From NCBI GenBank assembly GCA_046537975.1, contig JBKHJR010000066.1:1-14794 (forward strand): a stretch of DNA of 14,794 nt, read 5' to 3'. Shown here in pieces: positions 5,947 through 13,350 of this stretch (position 1 is the first letter of the stretch; every line of letters begins with the position of its first letter). Below the pieces are notes generated by a model. It was not told where the DNA came from and did no database searches. It saw only the letters and a list, made by a program, of their open reading frames with translations. Position numbers and translations under genes: made by a program. This DNA comes from JAWLDV01 sp046537975. GTDB taxonomy: Bacteria; Desulfobacterota; Desulfobulbia; Desulfobulbales; SURF-16.

Positions 5947-6996
5947 GTGCAAGAGATCATTGATAAGATATATGCCGGAGAGAGGATAAACCCGGAAGAA
6001 GGAGCCAGGCTGCTCCGCGAGGGAAACCTGTATCAGCTCGGGATGGCTGCGGACCGGCGGCGGCGAGAGCTGCACCCGGATAAGGTGGTGACTTATATTA
6101 TAGACCGGAACATCAACTATACGGATATATGTATTTCCGGCTGTAAGTTTTGTGCCTTTTACACGGCTCCGGAGAAAGAGGGGGGCTATATCCTCAGTTT
6201 TGAGGAATTGGGCCGTAAGATCGAGGAAACCAGGGAACTGGGCGGCAATCAGATTCTGCTCCAGGGCGGTCTTCATCCGGACAAGACCCTGGATTACTAT
6301 GAAGAGATGCTCCGCTTTATCAAGAGCCACGGTATTCATGTCCATGGTTTTTCTCCGCCGGAGATCTGCCACTTTGCCGATATAAACGGGATCACAACCA
6401 GTGAAGTGCTGACCAGGCTCCAGGCGGCCGGACTCGATTCCATGCCCGGAGGGGGGGCTGAGATCCTTTCGGACCGGGTCAGGAAGGATATCGCACCCCG
6501 GAAGTGTCTGGCCGAACCCTGGATCAGGGTAATGGAAGAGGCCCACAAACTGGGAATGAAGACCACCGCCACCATGATGTTCGGCCATGTGGAGACCCTT
6601 GAGGAAAGGATGGAGCATCTGGAAAGAGTCCGCAGTCTCCAGGACCGCACCGGCGGCTTCACCGCCTTTATACCCTGGCCCTTTCAGCCTGAAAATACTG
6701 TCTATTCCCACCTTCCCAAAACCGGAGGGCTGGATTACCTGAAAATGCTGGCTCTCACCCGGATTTATCTGGATAATGTTCCCAATATTCAGGCCTCCTG
6801 GGTCACCCAGGGTCCCAAGATCGCCCAGCTGGCCCTGTTTTTCGGAGCCAATGACTTCGGCAGCACCATGATCGAGGAAAACGTGGTGTCTGCCGCCGGG
6901 ATCAGCTTCAGTCTTTCCGAGGAAGATATCTGCAGGCTGGTAAAAAGTGCCGGTTTTGAACCACGCCGCCGGAGAATGGACTACAGCGCGGCCTGA
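5947..6996 (+). CDS. mqnC: Cyclic dehypoxanthinyl futalosine synthase (radical SAM)
   Basis: MqnC is the radical-SAM enzyme that cyclises dehypoxanthine futalosine to its spiro product. The 349-residue protein has CISGCKFC (C62, C66, C69), preceded by DRNINYTDI as in the family, then ILLQGGLHP, HGFSPPEI, SMPGGGAEIL and MMFGHVET. The QGGLHP and HGFSPPEI sequences separate it from its paralogue mqnE in the same operon. The start is GTG at 5947, with AAGG about 7 bp upstream. The stop is followed after a single base by the mqnX ATG, implying translational coupling. Its substrate is made by MqnB from futalosine, and mqnB is not in this window. Confidence 0.93.
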   Translation: MQEIIDKIYAGERINPEEGARLLREGNLYQLGMAADRRRRELHPDKVVTYIIDRNINYTDICISGCKFCAFYTAPEKEGGYILSFEELGRKIEETRELGGNQILLQGGLHPDKTLDYYEEMLRFIKSHGIHVHGFSPPEICHFADINGITTSEVLTRLQAAGLDSMPGGGAEILSDRVRKDIAPRKCLAEPWIRVMEEAHKLGMKTTATMMFGHVETLEERMEHLERVRSLQDRTGGFTAFIPWPFQPENTVYSHLPKTGGLDYLKMLALTRIYLDNVPNIQASWVTQGPKIAQLALFFGANDFGSTMIEENVVSAAGISFSLSEEDICRLVKSAGFEPRRRRMDYSAA

Positions 6997-6997
6997 G

Positions 6998-8176
6998 ATG
7001 CTTCTCCTGCGTGCCCCTGTTGTAGTTCCGGTCTGCCAGCCCGTAATTGAGGATGGGGCGGTTCTGGTTGCAGACGGCCGGATTCTGGCTGTTGGTCCTT
7101 ACCGTGACCTAAAAGGCTCTGCCGGGGTTCTGGAATATGAGGGCAGGGCGCTTATCCCCTCCCTGATAAATGCCCATTGCCACCTGGAGCTTTCCCACCT
7201 TGCCGGGCTGGGAACAAGGCGGCACCATGGTCCCATAACCGAATGGATAAACCGTCTCCTTGATCTGCGCCTGGAAAAAGACGGGGAAGGCGCCATGGAG
7301 GCGGGACGCCGGGCCCTGGCCCTGCTGAAGGACAGGGGGGTGGGGCTGGTGGCTGATATCGGCAACTTCTCGGATAGTGCGGCAATAAGAGGGGAAGCAG
7401 GGCCGCGCCATCTTTTCTTTCTGGAGCTGATCGGGCTGTCCGGGCAGAAAGAGCAGGAGGCCATGACCACCGCCGGGAATTCGGATCTTCCCTGTACCCC
7501 CCATGCTCCCTATTCCTCCGGACCCCGGCTTATGAGTTATCTGAAGCGGCAGGCTGAGGCCCTGGACCGTCCTTTCTCCATTCATCTTGCTGAATCCCGG
7601 GAAGAGATCAGCTTTTTAAAGGACGGAACCGGACCCTTCCGGGATTTTCTAAAAGATAAGTCTCTATGGGACGAAAGCTTCAGTCCTCCCGGCTGCGGAG
7701 CAGCGGAATATCTGGATCGTCTGGGGCTTCTGGATGACCGCACCCTGTGTGTCCATTGCGTTCATTTAAGCGATGAAGAACTTGATCTACTGGCCCGCCG
7801 CAGGAGCCGGGTCTGCCTCTGCCCGTCCAGCAACCGGCAGTTAGGAGTGGGAAAAGCCCCCCTGAAAGGGATGCTTGACCGGGGTATCGTCCCGGCTCTG
7901 GGGACGGACAGTCTGGCCAGCAATCCCCGTCTGGATATCTGGGAAGAGATGGCTCTTGTTCGCCGGGATGAACCCGGGACAGATCCGGCCACGGTATTTG
8001 CCCTGGCCACCCGGGCCGGAGCCCGGGCCTGCGGAGCCGATGATCTGGGCATGCTGGCCCCGGGTTCTGCCGCCTCCATCCTGGCCGTGGATTTCAGCGG
8101 TATCCCTGTACAGGAGATCATGGAATACCTGACTTCCGGAAATATAGCTGATAAGGTGACATGGGCAGAGAAGTAG
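6998..8176 (+). CDS. mqnX: Aminofutalosine deaminase (amidohydrolase family)
   Basis: This 392-residue metal-dependent amidohydrolase carries the NAHCH motif (H60, H62) of the first metal ligands, H169 in TPHAPYS, H196 in SIHLAES, H253/H256 in CVHCVH, and the final aspartate D304 in GTDSLASN. The family includes S-adenosylhomocysteine, guanine and chlorohydrolase-type enzymes. Its place between mqnC and mqnA makes 6-aminodeoxyfutalosine deaminase, giving futalosine, the natural assignment; without the context it would only be called SAH-deaminase-like. Translation most likely starts at the ATG 1 bp after mqnC; an upstream in-frame ATG at 6947 would overlap mqnC by 50 bp and adds no family sequence. 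It overlaps mqnA by 16 bp. The presence of mqnX suggests the deaminase route, not direct MTAN-type cleavage. Confidence 0.85.
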   Translation: MLLLRAPVVVPVCQPVIEDGAVLVADGRILAVGPYRDLKGSAGVLEYEGRALIPSLINAHCHLELSHLAGLGTRRHHGPITEWINRLLDLRLEKDGEGAMEAGRRALALLKDRGVGLVADIGNFSDSAAIRGEAGPRHLFFLELIGLSGQKEQEAMTTAGNSDLPCTPHAPYSSGPRLMSYLKRQAEALDRPFSIHLAESREEISFLKDGTGPFRDFLKDKSLWDESFSPPGCGAAEYLDRLGLLDDRTLCVHCVHLSDEELDLLARRRSRVCLCPSSNRQLGVGKAPLKGMLDRGIVPALGTDSLASNPRLDIWEEMALVRRDEPGTDPATVFALATRAGARACGADDLGMLAPGSAASILAVDFSGIPVQEIMEYLTSGNIADKVTWAEK

Positions 8177-9027
8177 ATAAAGATGGGACTGAGGCCCGGA
8201 TCGGGATGGTCAATTTTATTAATACCGCTCCCCTTTATGAGATCTGGCGGCTCACAGTGGACCGGCCGGAATGGCAGGTTATTGAGGCGCCTCCTGCCAC
8301 CCTTAACCGTATGCTTGCCGACGATGAACTTGATATAGGGTTTGTTTCTGCCTACGAATACGGCCGCCGTCCCGATATCTACCGGATTCTGCAGGGACTC
8401 TCCATAAGTTCCACCGGCAGGGTGGGGAGTGTTTTCCTCTTTTCCCGCCGGAACCCTGCTGATCTTGACGGAAAAAAGGTGCTGTTGAGCCCCCATTCTG
8501 CGACTTCAGTGGCTCTGGTCAAGATCCTTCTGGAAGATATTTATCAGGTGAAACCCTTTTATGAGATCGGAATACCCCCCGATCTGGAAGGGGGGGGGAT
8601 GGATGCGGGACTTGAGGATATTGAGGCTGTTCTGGCTATAGGAGATAATGCCCTGAGATTGCAGGAAAAAGGGGGATACCCGGTCCAGCTTGATCTAGGG
8701 AAGGTATGGCAGGATTTTACAGGTTCTCCTTTCGTTTTCGCCCTGTTTGTGGTAAGGGAGGACTTCTGTCGCCGTAGCGGCGGGGTAGTGGGTGAAATTC
8801 AGAATGAGCTTCTGCGCTGTGTGTCTGAAGGTAAAAGAGATTTGCGAGAAATCTGTTTTAAGGTGGCTCCCCGGATTCCCATGAGCGAGGAAGATTGCTA
8901 CAATTATCTCCTTGGTATTGAGCATGACCTGGATGACAGCAAGATAGGGGGATTGACCCGTTTTTTCGACTTTCTGATCAAAAAAAATGAAATTTCTCCT
9001 GCCGCCTTGCCGCTCAAGTTCTTTTAA
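8161..9027 (+). CDS. mqnA: Chorismate dehydratase
   Basis: MqnA dehydrates chorismate to 3-enolpyruvyl-benzoate, the entry step of the futalosine route. The 288-residue protein starts the core with ARIGMVNFINTAPLY (residues 12-26), including the conserved NT-P motif, and continues with LDIGFVSAYEY, SSTGRVGSVFLFS and SPHSATSVALVKILL, in the periplasmic-binding-protein-like fold typical of MqnA/MqnD. It is MqnA and not MqnD by the first motif and the serine-rich VGSVFLFS segment. AAGGTGA directly before the ATG supports the start, which lies inside the end of mqnX. An alternative ATG at 8209 would cut off the ARIG strand. Confidence 0.92.
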   Translation: MGREVDKDGTEARIGMVNFINTAPLYEIWRLTVDRPEWQVIEAPPATLNRMLADDELDIGFVSAYEYGRRPDIYRILQGLSISSTGRVGSVFLFSRRNPADLDGKKVLLSPHSATSVALVKILLEDIYQVKPFYEIGIPPDLEGGGMDAGLEDIEAVLAIGDNALRLQEKGGYPVQLDLGKVWQDFTGSPFVFALFVVREDFCRRSGGVVGEIQNELLRCVSEGKRDLREICFKVAPRIPMSEEDCYNYLLGIEHDLDDSKIGGLTRFFDFLIKKNEISPAALPLKFF

Positions 9028-9086
9028 TTATCGGTCGGCAAAATTGACTGCTTTGAATTTGCCTCCTGAACTCCGAACCTCAAAAA

Positions 9087-9800
9087 ATGCAGAATCCGGA
9101 CGAAAAAAAGAGATTTGTCAGAAGGAAGTTTTCCTCCATAAGCCATCGCTATGATCTTCTGAATTCAACCTTAAGCTTTCTTGTCGATCATTACTGGCGC
9201 TGGCGTACAGTCAGGGAACTCCGGGAGTTTCCTTCCGGCCGCGTCCTGGATCTCTGCGCCGGGACTCTGCCCGTTGCCCGGGAACTGGCCCGGCAGGCCC
9301 CGGCCCGGGAGGTGGTTGCCATGGATTTCTGCGAGGATATGTTAAGGGCCGGGATTAATAACAGGAAGTCAGGCAGAAAGGCCCTGGACCATCGCATTTA
9401 TCCGGTGGCGGCAGACGGGGAAAAGATCGCGGCAAAGTCCGGGAGTTTTCAGGGCGTTACCGTGGCTTTCGGAGTCCGCAATCTGGCCCGCACCCTGGAA
9501 GGACTCAAGGAGATGGCCCGTGTTCTCCAGCCCGGGGGCAAGCTCCTGATCCTCGAGTTTTCCAGGCCGGATAATCCGGTGATAAAACCCCTGTACAATT
9601 TTTATCTCAACCGGGTACTGCCCCGGCTGGCAGGTCTGGTTTCCGGGGATAAAGAGGCCTATGATTATCTGGCCAGTTCCATAGGCGGATTTTATGAGCC
9701 GGCGGAACTGATGGCTATGATGAAGGATGCCGGTTTCAGGGATATAAGGCGAATACCCCTTACTTTCGGGATTGTCAGTATTTACCGGGGGATCAGGTAG
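9087..9800 (+). CDS. menG: UbiE/MenG family quinone methyltransferase
   Basis: MenG (UbiE family) adds the final methyl to demethylmenaquinone using SAM. The 237-residue protein shows the family's N-terminal FSSISHRYDLLN (15-26), the SAM-binding motif I VLDLCAGTLPVA (53-64), the hallmark FGVRNL (128-133), PGGKLLILEFSRP, and the C-terminal YDYLASSI. In most UbiE proteins motif I reads CGTGD; here GTLP stands in its place, so the usual acidic residue is missing and SAM contacts may be altered. No good ribosome binding site precedes the ATG, and heptamer-like sequence (CTGAACT, CCGAACC) lies there instead. Its position within the mqn operon makes a menaquinone role more likely than ubiquinone. 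Confidence 0.87.
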   Translation: MQNPDEKKRFVRRKFSSISHRYDLLNSTLSFLVDHYWRWRTVRELREFPSGRVLDLCAGTLPVARELARQAPAREVVAMDFCEDMLRAGINNRKSGRKALDHRIYPVAADGEKIAAKSGSFQGVTVAFGVRNLARTLEGLKEMARVLQPGGKLLILEFSRPDNPVIKPLYNFYLNRVLPRLAGLVSGDKEAYDYLASSIGGFYEPAELMAMMKDAGFRDIRRIPLTFGIVSIYRGIR

Positions 9801-9855
9801 GACAGGAGATTAAACTTTAAAGACAGGATAATAAGGCAGCACTCCTTTATAAAAA

Positions 9856-10407
9856 ATGAAGATAGTAATGGCTATAACCGGGGCCAGTGGTTCTATTTAT
9901 GCCCGCGAATTTCTTGAAATCATGACCGGCTGCGGGGTGGAAGTACACGGCCTCATTTCCCCGACTGCTGAAAAGGTATTAAGACTGGAGGAAGGGCTAA
10001 GCTTTGAAGGTTTGCCCGCCATCTCCCGCTGGTACAGGGTTGATGATTTTACCGCCCCCATGGCCAGCGGCTCAAGCGGCTATGACGCCATGGTGGTTCT
10101 GCCTTGCAGCATGGGAACCCTTGCCGCTATTGCCTCGGGCTATTCCGGCAATCTGATCCACCGGGCAGCTGATGTAATCCTGAAAGAGGGCAGAAAGCTT
10201 ATTCTCGCTGTCCGGGAGACCCCTTTCAACCGTAATCATATCAGGAACATGCTTGCCGCACATGATGCGGGGGCGGTTATCTGGCCGGCCATGCCCGCCT
10301 TTTACCACAACCCGGCGGATCTCAAAGATATGGCTTTTCATTTTAGCGGCCGGCTGGCGGAACATCTGGGCCTGGAGATAGAGGGATTAAATCGCTGGCA
10401 GGGTTGA
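9856..10407 (+). CDS. ubiX: UbiX family flavin prenyltransferase
   Basis: UbiX links a dimethylallyl group to FMN, making the prenylated-FMN cofactor of UbiD-type decarboxylases. The 183-residue protein begins with ITGASGSIYA (FMN-binding loop, residues 7-16) and has MASGSSGYDAMVVLPCSMGT, LAAIASGYSGNLIHRAADV, LKEGRKL and VRETPFN, all diagnostic. In futalosine genomes the partner would be the UbiD-like decarboxylase MqnL, with this gene corresponding to MqnM; that partner is not here. It is last in the operon, 55 bp after menG. The ribosome binding site is weak. Confidence 0.92.
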   Translation: MKIVMAITGASGSIYAREFLEIMTGCGVEVHGLISPTAEKVLRLEEGLSFEGLPAISRWYRVDDFTAPMASGSSGYDAMVVLPCSMGTLAAIASGYSGNLIHRAADVILKEGRKLILAVRETPFNRNHIRNMLAAHDAGAVIWPAMPAFYHNPADLKDMAFHFSGRLAEHLGLEIEGLNRWQG

Positions 10408-10433
10408 GCCGGAACGTAATTTAATCTTTCTGC

Positions 10434-10462
10434 TGGCTTCGGGGAAATGGTTGCAATATAAT
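10434..10462 (+). promoter_or_regulatory. Weak promoter candidate before the methyltransferase gene
   Basis: A perfect TATAAT at 10457-10462 lies about 90 bp before the next start, in the 144-bp gap after ubiX. The hexamer 17 bp upstream (TGGCTT) matches the -35 consensus poorly. The gene may instead be read from the mqn operon. Confidence 0.3.
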
Positions 10463-10551
10463 TAAGAGTAAATTGTAGGTGGTGTAAACCTCCTTTATGT
10501 CGGCCTTAGAGAAAATTTATTATTTCAAAAACAGGATAAGTTGATCAACCT

Positions 10552-11118
10552 ATGAATAACAACAGATTTGCATTTTTTCGTGAATTTTTAAGAAATCCCG
10601 CTCAGATCGGTTCGATTATTCCCAGCTCCCGTTTTCTGGAGCGTCGCATTCTGGAAGCTGCCGGTCTGACTTCAGCCCGTACTGTAGTTGAACTGGGACC
10701 TGGAACAGGTGGGACCACCCGTGCCCTGCTGCGGGCCATGCCACAGCAGGCCCGGCTCCTGAGCATCGAGATCAATCCTGATTTCCATGCCTGGGTGAGC
10801 AGTATCCGGGATGACCGCCTTATCGCCCATCTGGGAAGTGCGTGCGATCTCCGGGAAATAATGGCACTGTATGAACTGGAATCCCCGGACGTGGTCATTT
10901 CGGGCATCCCTTTCTCCACCATGAGTCACAGCGAGGGTTCCCGGGTTCTGGAGGCGGTTTCCTCTCTGCTGCCTCCCCATGGAAAGTTCGTGGCCTATCA
11001 GATGAGAGACCGGGTGGCCATCCTGGGCAGGTCCTATCTGGGCTCGGAAAAGTCCGTTCTGGAAATCTGCAATATTCCGCCTATGCGTATTTACCAGTGG
11101 GAAAAGCAGGTTGATTGA
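10552..11118 (+). CDS. Class I SAM methyltransferase, phospholipid N-methyltransferase-like
   Basis: The 188-residue protein has the N-terminal FLRNPAQIGSIIPSS (12-26) typical of PmtA-type phosphatidylethanolamine N-methyltransferases and their KsgA-like relatives, then SAM motif I VVELGPGTGGTTRALL (45-60), an acidic SAM-ribose contact in SIEINPD, and SGIPFS in the position of the catalytic NPPF/SGLPLL loop. The C-terminus (MRIYQWEK) is also typical. PmtA enzymes methylate PE towards phosphatidylcholine, but many relatives have unknown substrates, so the product should be named only as PmtA-like. No clear ribosome binding site is visible. It follows the menaquinone operon and ends 2 bp from the convergent lipoprotein gene, leaving no room for a terminator. 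Confidence 0.72.
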   Translation: MNNNRFAFFREFLRNPAQIGSIIPSSRFLERRILEAAGLTSARTVVELGPGTGGTTRALLRAMPQQARLLSIEINPDFHAWVSSIRDDRLIAHLGSACDLREIMALYELESPDVVISGIPFSTMSHSEGSRVLEAVSSLLPPHGKFVAYQMRDRVAILGRSYLGSEKSVLEICNIPPMRIYQWEKQVD

Positions 11119-11120
11119 TA

Positions 11121-11873
11121 TTACTTTAGATTAATGACCACCAGTTCCTGCCGGGTTCCCATCTTGAGGGAGACTCTTAAGCGTGAGGCGCTCTGGGCTT
11201 CCTCTCCCGGTGTTCCGGGGAAGAACAGGATTCCATAAGAAAGATGCCCCGGTTGAATGGCTCTGTTGCCCAGACTTTTGCTTTTTATATCTTCCCGGAT
11301 TTTTCTGCCGGTCTCGGTATAACTCTTGGCACCACCGGAAACCGCACCGGTCGCGGCACCCACTGCCGCTCCCTTTCCCATGGCCTCACCTACATTGCTG
11401 CCGGTGACAATGCCGATTGCCGCCCCGGCCACAGCTCCTGCTGAACCCAGCAACAAAGAAGGTACCGCTGCCCCTTTGGCTGTTTCCCCTACTTCGACAT
11501 GTTTTTTGCTCCTCTGATAAGTCTGATCCAGAGAAAGAAGGGGCCAGGCCTGGCTGTCATCGTCGATGAGAAAGGTTTGATCAGGCTCAATTGATACTTG
11601 ATCCTCGCTGTCGTTCTGAAAAGTAATCTGAACCGGCAGGATCCCGGCCTTACGGATATTAAAACCAAAGGATTCCGAGGCCGTCTGTTTGTCGGTAAAA
11701 GCCCGGGCCGTAACCTTGAGGCCGTTTTCGAATTCCACAACGTTCTCAGCACCTTCCGGCATTTGAATAGAACTGACTCTTTCTTTGTAAGTGCAGGAGG
11801 AAAGAGTAAAAAAGGCAATAAGCAGGACAGTGATTATGAAGGGTTTTTGTGACGATAAGGAGTTAAAAAACAT
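11121..11873 (-). CDS. Glycine-zipper outer-envelope lipoprotein, unknown function
   Basis: This 250-residue product has a signal sequence with hydrophobic core IITVLLIAFF and a lipobox LSSC with lipidated C27. Residues 30-130 look like a beta-rich domain (for example LPVQITFQNDSEDQVSIEPD) of the kind used for binding or assembly. Residues 143-181 form a glycine zipper with GxxxG-like spacing (LLGSAGAVAGAAIG, GKGAAVGAATGAVSGG) that could insert in or pack on a membrane. The last 50 residues are again beta-like (GHLSYGILFFPGTPG). GGAGGAA before the ATG and a strong upstream promoter support the start. Glycine-zipper lipoproteins are often stress-linked, but I cannot name a function. It is transcribed alone and converges on the PmtA-like gene. 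Confidence 0.8.
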   Translation of the reverse strand: MFFNSLSSQKPFIITVLLIAFFTLSSCTYKERVSSIQMPEGAENVVEFENGLKVTARAFTDKQTASESFGFNIRKAGILPVQITFQNDSEDQVSIEPDQTFLIDDDSQAWPLLSLDQTYQRSKKHVEVGETAKGAAVPSLLLGSAGAVAGAAIGIVTGSNVGEAMGKGAAVGAATGAVSGGAKSYTETGRKIREDIKSKSLGNRAIQPGHLSYGILFFPGTPGEEAQSASRLRVSLKMGTRQELVVINLK

Positions 11874-11921
11874 GGTAATATTCCTCCAAACTGTTTACTG
11901 GCAGGTCAGTACAGGCTTATT

Positions 11922-11943
11922 CAGCAGAACATTATTACTGCTG
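11922..11943 (-). promoter_or_regulatory. Stem-loop at the predicted transcript 5' end
   Basis: On the minus strand CAGCAG, a 10-nt loop (TAATAATGTT) and CTGCTG form a perfect 6-bp stem. The first base is within a nucleotide or two of the predicted +1 of the lipoprotein promoter. A hairpin at the extreme 5' end can protect mRNA from decay; it could also be an operator. On the plus strand it is followed by TTTT and would resemble a weak terminator. Confidence 0.4.
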
Positions 11944-11948
11944 TTTTA

Positions 11949-11978
11949 ATAATACATCTCTGATTGATTCGTTGTCAA
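11949..11978 (-). promoter_or_regulatory. Sigma70-type promoter of the glycine-zipper lipoprotein gene
   Basis: On the minus strand a perfect -35 TTGACA (11978-11973), an 18-bp spacer and a -10 TATTAT (11954-11949, 5 of 6 consensus) lie about 75-105 bp before the ATG at 11873. The predicted leader is about 70 nt. Confidence 0.7.
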
Positions 11979-12208
11979 AAACATTCGCTGAATCGCTCTT
12001 ATTATCCCCTTTTTAAATTCATGACTCAAGGATCGGATATTGAGTTACTTGAATACCCGGTGGAGAGATCAGGTTACTTACAGGGCGGCGGGAATTATCT
12101 ACTTGATTCCTTGGCAGGAAAACAGGCAGCCATATCATTTCGGGTGTATTGGGGAAGGGAATGTTCAAAAACAAGTCGCAGGGATTGTGCCGCAGCCCCT
12201 TTGGAGAA
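11979..12208. other. Intergenic between the lipoprotein promoter and tRNA-Gln
   Basis: About 230 bp with no supported gene. The plus-strand frame that runs through it continues antisense into the tRNA and has no good ribosome binding site. On the minus strand, a TTTTT run about 40 bp past the tRNA 3' end (near 12165-12172) may help end the transcript, but no strong hairpin precedes it. Confidence 0.4.
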
Positions 12209-12282
12209 TGGCTGGGAGATAGGGATTCGAACCCCAACTAGCAGAGTCAGAGTCTGCCGTCCTACCATTAGACGATCTCCCA
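12209..12282 (-). tRNA. tRNA-Gln (anticodon CTG)
   Basis: The minus strand folds as a complete 74-nt cloverleaf. The acceptor TGGGAGA pairs with TCTCCCA, followed by discriminator G and an encoded CCA. The D arm is GTC/GAC. The anticodon stem GCAGA/TCTGC encloses the loop CTCTGAC, so the anticodon is CTG and it reads CAG. The T arm is TGGGG, TTCGAAT, CCCTA. The weak U1-A72 first pair is a glutaminyl-tRNA identity feature. Confidence 0.95.
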
Positions 12283-12325
12283 GCATATCGGAATGGAAAT
12301 TTCAACATTTATTCTATAACGCGAC

Positions 12326-12355
12326 ATATTAAACAATTTGTAAAAAGAGTGTCAA
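12326..12355 (-). promoter_or_regulatory. Promoter of tRNA-Gln
   Basis: On the minus strand a perfect TTGACA (12355-12350), an 18-bp spacer and TAATAT (12331-12326, 4 of 6 consensus) lie about 45-70 bp before the tRNA 5' end. It sits just after the stop of the MEMO-family gene, so the tRNA need not depend on read-through. Confidence 0.6.
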
Positions 12356-12361
12356 GAAAAA

Positions 12362-13165
12362 TCAACTGACAACGAAACCGGCATAGCCCACTACCTGACT
12401 GGTATCACCGGTGGTGACTGCGGAATCGCTGTACCTGACCAATTCCGCCTGCCGGGCACCCAGGGCCAGGGCAGCCACCAGAGTAATGGTCGTCGGCATG
12501 ATGCCGCACATGGTTATTCCCTGTCTTATTACCGTATCATAAAGGGCCTCGGGATCCAGATCTTCTATGTGTTTAATCACCTGTTGGTCCTTGGCGGTAG
12601 CTGATTCCCTGGATTCAAAATGGGTCATATCCGTACTGGCTACCAGGAGAACGGGTTTGCCATACTCTTTTATTACCCGGGCCAGCTCTTTGCCCACCTC
12701 CACACAGGAGGAATAGGTGAGTTGGGAGATCACGAAGGGCAGGAGGCAGAAATCGTGCCGGATATACTGGATGAAGGGAAGCTGGACTTCAAGGGAGTGC
12801 TCCAGCTGATGGGCAGTCTCATCTGCCTCGATTATGCCGCTGGTATCCACTATAGAGGCCAGTTCACTGTTAATGGGGATATTGCCCAGGGGCATCTTGT
12901 AGTAGCCTTCAGCCATCATGGCTACCGGGGCTCCTCTGCCGTAATGATTGGGGCCCAGAACGATTATATCCTTGGGAATCTCGATTCGGGCGAAGGTCTC
13001 GCCTGCTACTTTGCCGGAGAATATATAGCCGGCATGGGGACTGATAACCGCCAGAGCCTCTTTTTTCTCAGCATGATGAGGAATAAGTTCTTCCAGGGTT
13101 TGGCTGAGGGTGGTCGGGTCACCGGGATAAAAACGATCATCAACAGCCGGATCTCTGATTGTCAT
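12362..13165 (-). CDS. amrB: AmmeMemoRadiSam system protein B (MEMO1 family)
   Basis: The 267-residue product belongs to the MEMO1/AmmeMemoRadiSam-B family, structurally related to class II extradiol dioxygenases (LigB-like). Conserved motifs are SPHAGYIFSG (H44), LGPNHYG (H74), AHQLEHSLEVQLPF (H119, H123), STDMTHF and MCGIMP (C220). H44, H74 and C220 match by motif the human MEMO1 metal ligands H49, H81 and C244. In bacteria it is usually encoded with an AMMECR1 protein (A) and a radical-SAM protein (AmrS); neither is adjacent here. The reaction is not established. GGAGG before the ATG fixes the start. Upstream lies a notable inverted repeat and then cysS on the same strand. Confidence 0.9.
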   Translation of the reverse strand: MTIRDPAVDDRFYPGDPTTLSQTLEELIPHHAEKKEALAVISPHAGYIFSGKVAGETFARIEIPKDIIVLGPNHYGRGAPVAMMAEGYYKMPLGNIPINSELASIVDTSGIIEADETAHQLEHSLEVQLPFIQYIRHDFCLLPFVISQLTYSSCVEVGKELARVIKEYGKPVLLVASTDMTHFESRESATAKDQQVIKHIEDLDPEALYDTVIRQGITMCGIMPTTITLVAALALGARQAELVRYSDSAVTTGDTSQVVGYAGFVVS

Positions 13166-13224
13166 GGTTACCTCCTTTTATCCATTCGGCCAGGGGGTAA
13201 ATGCAGGTCTGGAGACCAGGTACT

Positions 13225-13258
13225 CTGCTACTGTAATTACAGGATAATACAGTAGCAG
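13225..13258. repeat. Perfect inverted repeat with nested palindrome upstream of amrB
   Basis: CTGCTACTGTA (13225-13235) and TACAGTAGCAG (13248-13258) are perfect 11-bp inverted copies around a 12-bp spacer. Within it, CTGTAATTACAG (13231-13242) is itself a perfect 12-bp palindrome, so three CTGTA half-sites occur in 34 bp. There is no T-tract on the minus strand, which argues against a simple terminator for cysS. It lies 60-93 bp before the amrB start and may be an operator. Confidence 0.6.
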
Positions 13259-13350
13259 GATTTTGCCAAACCCGGAATGAATTTAAGTTGGCTTCGTTTC
13301 TTTTATGGTGGATTCAGTTTATGCCGCGGCCTGCTGATTCTTTGTTTAAA

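Noticed and set aside
5851..6711. Long minus-strand frame (286 codons) opposite mqnC
   Set aside because: Antisense shadow of mqnC with no recognisable domains.
7762..8496. Minus-strand frame of 244 codons over the mqnX/mqnA junction
   Set aside because: Antisense shadow crossing two real genes.
12150..12282. tRNA-Gln as a phage or island attachment site
   Set aside because: No integrase and no second copy of the tRNA 3' end were seen in the window.
11964..12332. Plus-strand frame of 122 codons
   Set aside because: Its C-terminal part is the antisense translation of tRNA-Gln, a common false gene, and it has no ribosome binding site.
12620..13255. Plus-strand frame of 211 codons
   Set aside because: Antisense shadow of the MEMO-family gene.
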